From Saccharospirillum sp. (GTDB lineage: Bacteria > Pseudomonadota > Gammaproteobacteria > Pseudomonadales > Natronospirillaceae), in assembly GCA_022565595.1 (NCBI GenBank), contig JAIUML010000021.1:1-64000 (forward strand): a DNA stretch of 64,000 bases. Reading direction: 5' to 3'. The position numbers were made by a program, and so were the translations under genes. This document shows, piece after piece, positions 60,046 through 64,000 of this stretch. The notes under the pieces are model-generated. The model was given only the letters and a program-made list of their open reading frames with translations. It made no database searches and had not been told where the DNA came from. How positions within the stretch are numbered: the stretch's first letter is position 1; every line of letters begins with the position of its first letter.

Positions 60046-61296
60046 ATGTTCAAGAAAACGTTAATGGCTATCGCAATGAGCGGCACAATGGTCGCTACCT
60101 CTGTCCAGGCAGGTGAAGTAGAAGTACTGCACTGGTGGACCTCCGGTGGTGAGGCTCGTTCCATTGCTGTCCTGAAGCAAATGGTTGAAGACGCCGGCCA
60201 CACCTGGAAAGATTTTGCTGTTGCCGGTGGTGGTGGTGAGAACGCCTACACCGTACTGCGCTCACGCGCCGTTTCTGGTAACCCCCCTGCTTCCGCGCAG
60301 ATCAAAGGTCTTGAAATACAGGAATGGGGCGACCTTGGTTTCCTCGCCAGCCTGGGTCAGGTTGCCGAGCGCAATAACTGGGACGACGTCCTGCCTGCCG
60401 TCGTTTCTGATGTCATGAAACACCGCGGCGAGTATGTTGCTGCGCCTGTAAACGTTCACCGTGTCAACTGGATGTGGGCCAACCCGGCGGTTTTCGAGAA
60501 TGCCGGTGTCTCCATTCCAACCACATTGGAAGAACTCTGGACAGCCGCAGACCAACTGCAAGCAGCCGGTGTGACGCCGATCGCTCATGGTGGCCAGCCA
60601 TGGCAGGATGCAACGACCTTTGAAAGCATCGTTCTGGCGGTGGGTGGTGCCGATTTCTTCAACGACGTCTTTGTTGAGCACAATGCCAGCGCGCTCGAAA
60701 GCGATACCATGATTCAGGCGTTCCGCGAGTTCCGTAAGGTCAAGGACTACATTGACCGTGGCGCTCCGGGCCGTGACTGGAACGTCGCAACATCCATGGT
60801 CATTCGTGGCGAAGCGGCCATGCAGTTCATGGGTGACTGGGCCAAGGGTGAATTTACTGCCGCCAATATGCAGCCAGGGTCAGATTATGTCTGCATGGCA
60901 TTCCCGGGTACCGAAGGTGAATTCACTTTCAACATCGATTCCCTGGCCATGTTCAAACAGCGCACAGCGGCCAATAGCGAAGCGCAGTTGAAAATGGCGG
61001 AATTGGTGTTGTCACCTGAGTTCCAGGAAACCTTTAACCTGAACAAGGGCTCTATTCCAGCTCGCACGGATATGGACATGAGCAAATTCGACAGCTGTGC
61101 TCTGGCGTCCATGGACACCTTCATAGCGACCGCTGAATCCGGTCAGGGCCTGGTGCCTTCCATGGCGCATGGCATGTCTACCACCTCCACGGTGCAGGGT
61201 GCTATCTATGACACCGTGACCGAGTTCTTTAACTCGAACATGAGTGCTGAAGACGCCACTACGCGCCTGGCCCGTGCCATTCGCGCGGCTCAATAA
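60046..61296 (+). CDS. gtsA: Sugar ABC transporter substrate-binding protein (GtsA-like)
   Basis: Predicted 416-residue periplasmic binding protein of the MalE-like family. The signal peptide is 1-22 (TSVQA cut before GEVEV). VEVLHWWTSGGEA, WKDFAVAGGGGENA, SRAVSGNPPASAQIKG and HGGQPWQDATTFES match GtsA, the glucose/mannose-binding protein of Pseudomonas. It is followed by two permeases and an ATPase. Two hairpins between it and the first permease suggest more binding protein than membrane parts. A shortened paralogue lies at 54466. Sugar range cannot be fixed from sequence. Confidence 0.88.
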   Translation: MFKKTLMAIAMSGTMVATSVQAGEVEVLHWWTSGGEARSIAVLKQMVEDAGHTWKDFAVAGGGGENAYTVLRSRAVSGNPPASAQIKGLEIQEWGDLGFLASLGQVAERNNWDDVLPAVVSDVMKHRGEYVAAPVNVHRVNWMWANPAVFENAGVSIPTTLEELWTAADQLQAAGVTPIAHGGQPWQDATTFESIVLAVGGADFFNDVFVEHNASALESDTMIQAFREFRKVKDYIDRGAPGRDWNVATSMVIRGEAAMQFMGDWAKGEFTAANMQPGSDYVCMAFPGTEGEFTFNIDSLAMFKQRTAANSEAQLKMAELVLSPEFQETFNLNKGSIPARTDMDMSKFDSCALASMDTFIATAESGQGLVPSMAHGMSTTSTVQGAIYDTVTEFFNSNMSAEDATTRLARAIRAAQ

Positions 61297-61306
61297 GCCA
61301 CCCCAG

Positions 61307-61376
61307 AGGGAGTGCGAGAGCACTCCCGAATAAGGGCAGGTCATATTTATATTGGCCTGCCCTTGGCAGGCAGCTT
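61307..61376 (+). other. Tandem hairpins between gtsA and gtsB
   Basis: GGGAGTGC-GAGA-GCACTCCC begins about ten bases after the gtsA stop, and a second stem AGGGCAGG...CCTGCCCT follows after about eight bases. There is no T-run. Such structures after a binding-protein gene usually protect its mRNA from 3' decay and lower downstream expression. Confidence 0.6.
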
Positions 61377-61491
61377 GTAAAAATAGCCCAATCGCCTGCG
61401 AGTTCGAGTGGCATTGGTTCTGGCTCGAATTCCCATAAACGCTTACCTTGAACTATTTTTCAATCTGCTTCATTAGACGGATAGAGTGCCT

Positions 61492-62379
61492 ATGTCTGTA
61501 ACAAACCGAAAGGGGCTCGACTACTGGCTACCCAAGCTGGTGTTGTCGCCGACCATTGCCATTACGGTGATCTTCATCTATGGCTTTGTTATCTGGACGG
61601 CAGTGTTGTCGTTCACCCGTTCACGCATTTTGCCACAGTACGAGTTTGTCGGCTTTGAGCAATATGTGCGCCTCTTCGCCAATGATCGTTGGCTGGGTGC
61701 CATGAGCAACTTGCTGATTTTTGGTGTGCTCTTTATCGCCATCTGCTTGATCGTCGGTCTGGTCCTTGCCATTCTGCTGGATCAGAACATTCGAGCCGAA
61801 GGCGCACTACGCACCATCTATCTCTATCCAATGGCGCTGTCCTTTATTGTAACCGGTACGGTCTGGAAGTGGTTGCTGAACCCGACAGTGGGTATTGAGC
61901 GATTCATGATTTCGCTGGGTTGGGAGAGTTTCGTTTTTGACTGGATCGTAAATCCGCAAATGGCAATTTACACCATCGTCATCGCCGGTGTCTGGCAGGC
62001 CAGCGGTTTTGTCATGGCCATATTCCTGGCGGGTTTGCGAGGCATTGATACCTCCATCATCAAAGCCGCTCAACTGGACGGTGCCAGCCTGTTTTCGGTT
62101 TACACCCGAATAATCATACCTTCAATGAGACCGGTCTTCTTCTCGGCTTTTATCATGCTCGCGCATATTGCCATCAAGAGCTTCGACCTGATCATTGCGC
62201 TGACCGGAGGTGGACCGGGTAACTCAACCGATGTGCCAGCCATTTTCATGTACCAGTTCTCTTTCCAGCGCGGACAACTGGGCATGGGTGCGGCATCTGC
62301 CATTGTCATGTTGATGACGGTACTGGCCATTCTGGTGCCCTATTTGTATTCCGAATTGAGGACTCCGAAAAATGGCTAA
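61492..62379 (+). CDS. gtsB: Sugar ABC permease, MalF type (GtsB-like)
   Basis: Predicted 295-residue inner-membrane permease with about six transmembrane helices (first about 17-40; then near 70-92, 105-125, 155-178, 208-230 and 262-285). The ATPase-coupling EAA-type loop is IKAAQLDGASLFSVYTRIII. The ATG at 61492 is preferred over the GTG two codons earlier. It overlaps gtsC by eight bases. Confidence 0.9.
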   Translation: MSVTNRKGLDYWLPKLVLSPTIAITVIFIYGFVIWTAVLSFTRSRILPQYEFVGFEQYVRLFANDRWLGAMSNLLIFGVLFIAICLIVGLVLAILLDQNIRAEGALRTIYLYPMALSFIVTGTVWKWLLNPTVGIERFMISLGWESFVFDWIVNPQMAIYTIVIAGVWQASGFVMAIFLAGLRGIDTSIIKAAQLDGASLFSVYTRIIIPSMRPVFFSAFIMLAHIAIKSFDLIIALTGGGPGNSTDVPAIFMYQFSFQRGQLGMGAASAIVMLMTVLAILVPYLYSELRTPKNG

Positions 62380-63250
62380 AATGAGCGAAAGACGTTACTC
62401 CGAAATAACCGGCCGGGCCGTGCTCTACGGAATTCTGATCATAGTGGCTGCCTATTATCTGGTGCCCTTGTTGATCATGATCATGACCTCTTTTCGTTCC
62501 ATGGACGAAATCCGCATGGGCCAACTGATCGAACTGCCACGCAGCTTTACTCTGGATGCGTGGCATCAGGCCTGGAATCAGGTTCAGATCGGTGCCAGAG
62601 ATGAGCTCGGTTTGCGACCTTACTTTATCAACTCCATCAAGATGGTGATTCCGGCTGTGGCCATCTCCACCATCCTGGGTGCTCTGAATGGCTATGTGTT
62701 GAGTTTCTGGAAGTTTCGCGGCAGTGAGCTGTTTTTCGCGGCTCTGCTGCTGGGTTGCTTTTTGCCGTTCCAGGCCATCCTGCTGCCCCAGTCGCAATTG
62801 CTGGGCTGGCTGGGCCTGACCGGCTCCATCAGCGGTCTGGTGTTGACGCACGTTGTTTATGGGGTAAGTTTTACCACCCTGTTTTTCCGCAACTACTACG
62901 TGAACTTGCCAGGCGAGTTGATCAAGGCTGCCAAGCTCGACGGAGCCGGTTTCTGGATGATTTTCTTCCGCATCATTCTGCCGTTGTCGTCGCCTATCCT
63001 GGTGGTTACCGTGATCTGGCAGTTTACCCAGATCTGGAACGACTTCCTGTTCGGTGTGGTGTTTTCCGACCCGAGCTCCCAGCCAGTAACAGTCGGTCTG
63101 AACAACATGGTCAACAGCACCACCGGTGAGACACGTTACAACGTGGATATGGCCGGGGCCATTATCGCCGCCTTGCCGACCATTCTGGTCTATGTACTGG
63201 CAGGCAAATATTTCGTACGCGGTCTTACGGCCGGTTCTGTTAAAGGGTAA
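62372..63250 (+). CDS. gtsC: Sugar ABC permease, MalG type (GtsC-like)
   Basis: Predicted 292-residue second permease with about six helices, the first at about 15-38. Its EAA-type coupling loop is [20 protein letters not shown], and the C-terminus ends in a helix and GGSVKG-like tail (GLTAGSVKG), as in carbohydrate permeases. It starts in the gtsB end, and the ATPase gene follows after 15 bases. Confidence 0.9.
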   Translation: MAKMSERRYSEITGRAVLYGILIIVAAYYLVPLLIMIMTSFRSMDEIRMGQLIELPRSFTLDAWHQAWNQVQIGARDELGLRPYFINSIKMVIPAVAISTILGALNGYVLSFWKFRGSELFFAALLLGCFLPFQAILLPQSQLLGWLGLTGSISGLVLTHVVYGVSFTTLFFRNYYVNLPGELIKAAKLDGAGFWMIFFRIILPLSSPILVVTVIWQFTQIWNDFLFGVVFSDPSSQPVTVGLNNMVNSTTGETRYNVDMAGAIIAALPTILVYVLAGKYFVRGLTAGSVKG

Positions 63251-63265
63251 TTGGGGGTCTGAACA

Positions 63266-64000
63266 TGGCTGAATTGAAGATCGAGAACGTCAACAAGAGT
63301 TTTGGCGAGACGCACATTTTAAAAGGCATCAATCTGGACATACCGGATGGTGAGTTTGTTATCCTGGTTGGGCCATCCGGTTGTGGCAAATCCACTTTGT
63401 TGAACTGTGTTGCCGGGCTCGAGGAAGTGACCAGTGGCGCCATCCGTCTGGGTGACAAGGACATGACCCGGGTTGCACCCAAAGATCGGGACATCGCTAT
63501 GGTGTTCCAGAGCTACGCGCTCTATCCCAATATGAACGTGTACAAGAACATCGCCTTCGGCCTCGAAATCCGCAAGATGCCCAAGGCCGAGATTCAGGCC
63601 GAAGTGAGCCGCGTTGCCAAGCTGCTGCAGATTGAGCATATGCTGGATCGCAAGCCGTCACAGCTTTCGGGCGGTCAGCGCCAGCGTGTCGCCATGGGGC
63701 GTGCTCTGGCACGGCGTCCACAGATCTATCTCTTTGATGAGCCCCTGTCGAATCTGGATGCCAAGTTGCGGGTGGAAATGCGCACCGAGATGAAGAAACT
63801 GCATCAGCGCCTGGCAACAACCATCGTCTATGTGACCCATGATCAGATTGAAGCGATGACTCTGGCCGACCGCATCGCCGTGATGAAAGATGGCATCGTG
63901 CAGCAGTTCGGTACACCTCAAGAGGTTTACGACGATCCGGCCAATATCTTCGTTGCCGGCTTTATGGGCTCCCCTTCGATGAACTTTCTGGAGTGTGAAG
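63266..64000 (+). CDS. Sugar ABC ATPase, UgpC/MalK type (partial)
   Basis: The first 245 residues of a carbohydrate-import ATPase, cut by the window end. Start [17 protein letters not shown], with GGGGGT about seven bases before. Walker [11 protein letters not shown]-loop [13 protein letters not shown], signature [15 protein letters not shown], Walker [13 protein letters not shown] and H-loop [13 protein letters not shown] are all present. Full relatives are about 360-380 residues with a C-terminal regulatory TOBE domain, mostly outside the window. It should energise GtsB/GtsC; it could be named gtsD or ugpC. Confidence 0.93.

Overview
The window is a 64 kb chromosomal stretch of a gammaproteobacterium. 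Gene content and order point to a marine Oceanospirillales/Pseudomonas-type organism. Base composition is mid-50s % GC by eye. Genes are densely packed, many with ATGA or 8-base overlaps. The order SPOR protein-argS-priA-rpmE-maeB / ponA-pilMNOPQ-aroK-aroB-damX-gltB-gltD / hemE is the one I know from Pseudomonas chromosomes, but here it is broken by two insertions. I could not run a search, so the genus is not assigned.

Layout. 0.2-6.6 kb: ubiD, clpB, a TTG-started LysR regulator divergent from a small cationic protein, and an Hsp20 gene with a good sigma-32-type promoter. 6.7-13.2 kb: SPOR protein, argS and priA on the minus strand, then rpmE and a short malic enzyme. 13.2-20.2 kb: an accessory module of seven genes (secreted helical protein, MacB/LolD-type ABC ATPase, FtsX-like permease, LolA-like periplasmic protein, predicted outer-membrane barrel, LytS/AlgZ-type kinase, LytTR/AlgR-type regulator), bracketed and split by copies of an intergenic repeat. 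Upstream of its first gene lies a perfect AlgR-type box (CCGTTCGTC) and a hairpin that would cover the ribosome-binding site. 20.2-37.0 kb: ponA divergent from the type IV pilus assembly operon pilMNOPQ, followed by aroK, aroB, damX, gltB and gltD. 37-46 kb: a second insertion, with a Big-domain lipoprotein and a propionate (2-methylcitrate) operon prpR(GntR)-prpB-prpC-acnD-prpF that uses AcnD/PrpF in place of PrpD, controlled by ATTGTCGACAAT palindromes; then acpH. 46.6-54.9 kb: hemE, a penicillin-acylase-family hydrolase, parC, a ComFB-domain protein, a LysR/FMN-reductase divergent pair and a very short relic of a sugar-binding protein. 55-59.7 kb: hemC-hemD-hemX-hemY, translationally coupled to a free-methionine-R-sulfoxide reductase. 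60-64 kb: a GtsABCD-type glucose/sugar ABC transporter, whose ATPase runs off the window end.

The most unusual items are: (1) a 129-residue gene at 54466-54855 that is an in-frame, internally deleted paralogue of the sugar-binding protein at 60046, keeping the signal peptide, first strand and C-terminal segment but lacking about 290 central residues; (2) the ABC/LolA-like/barrel/LytS-LytR module with its candidate AlgR box; (3) the repeat family that marks that module. No tRNA, rRNA, CRISPR array, prophage or insertion sequence was seen.
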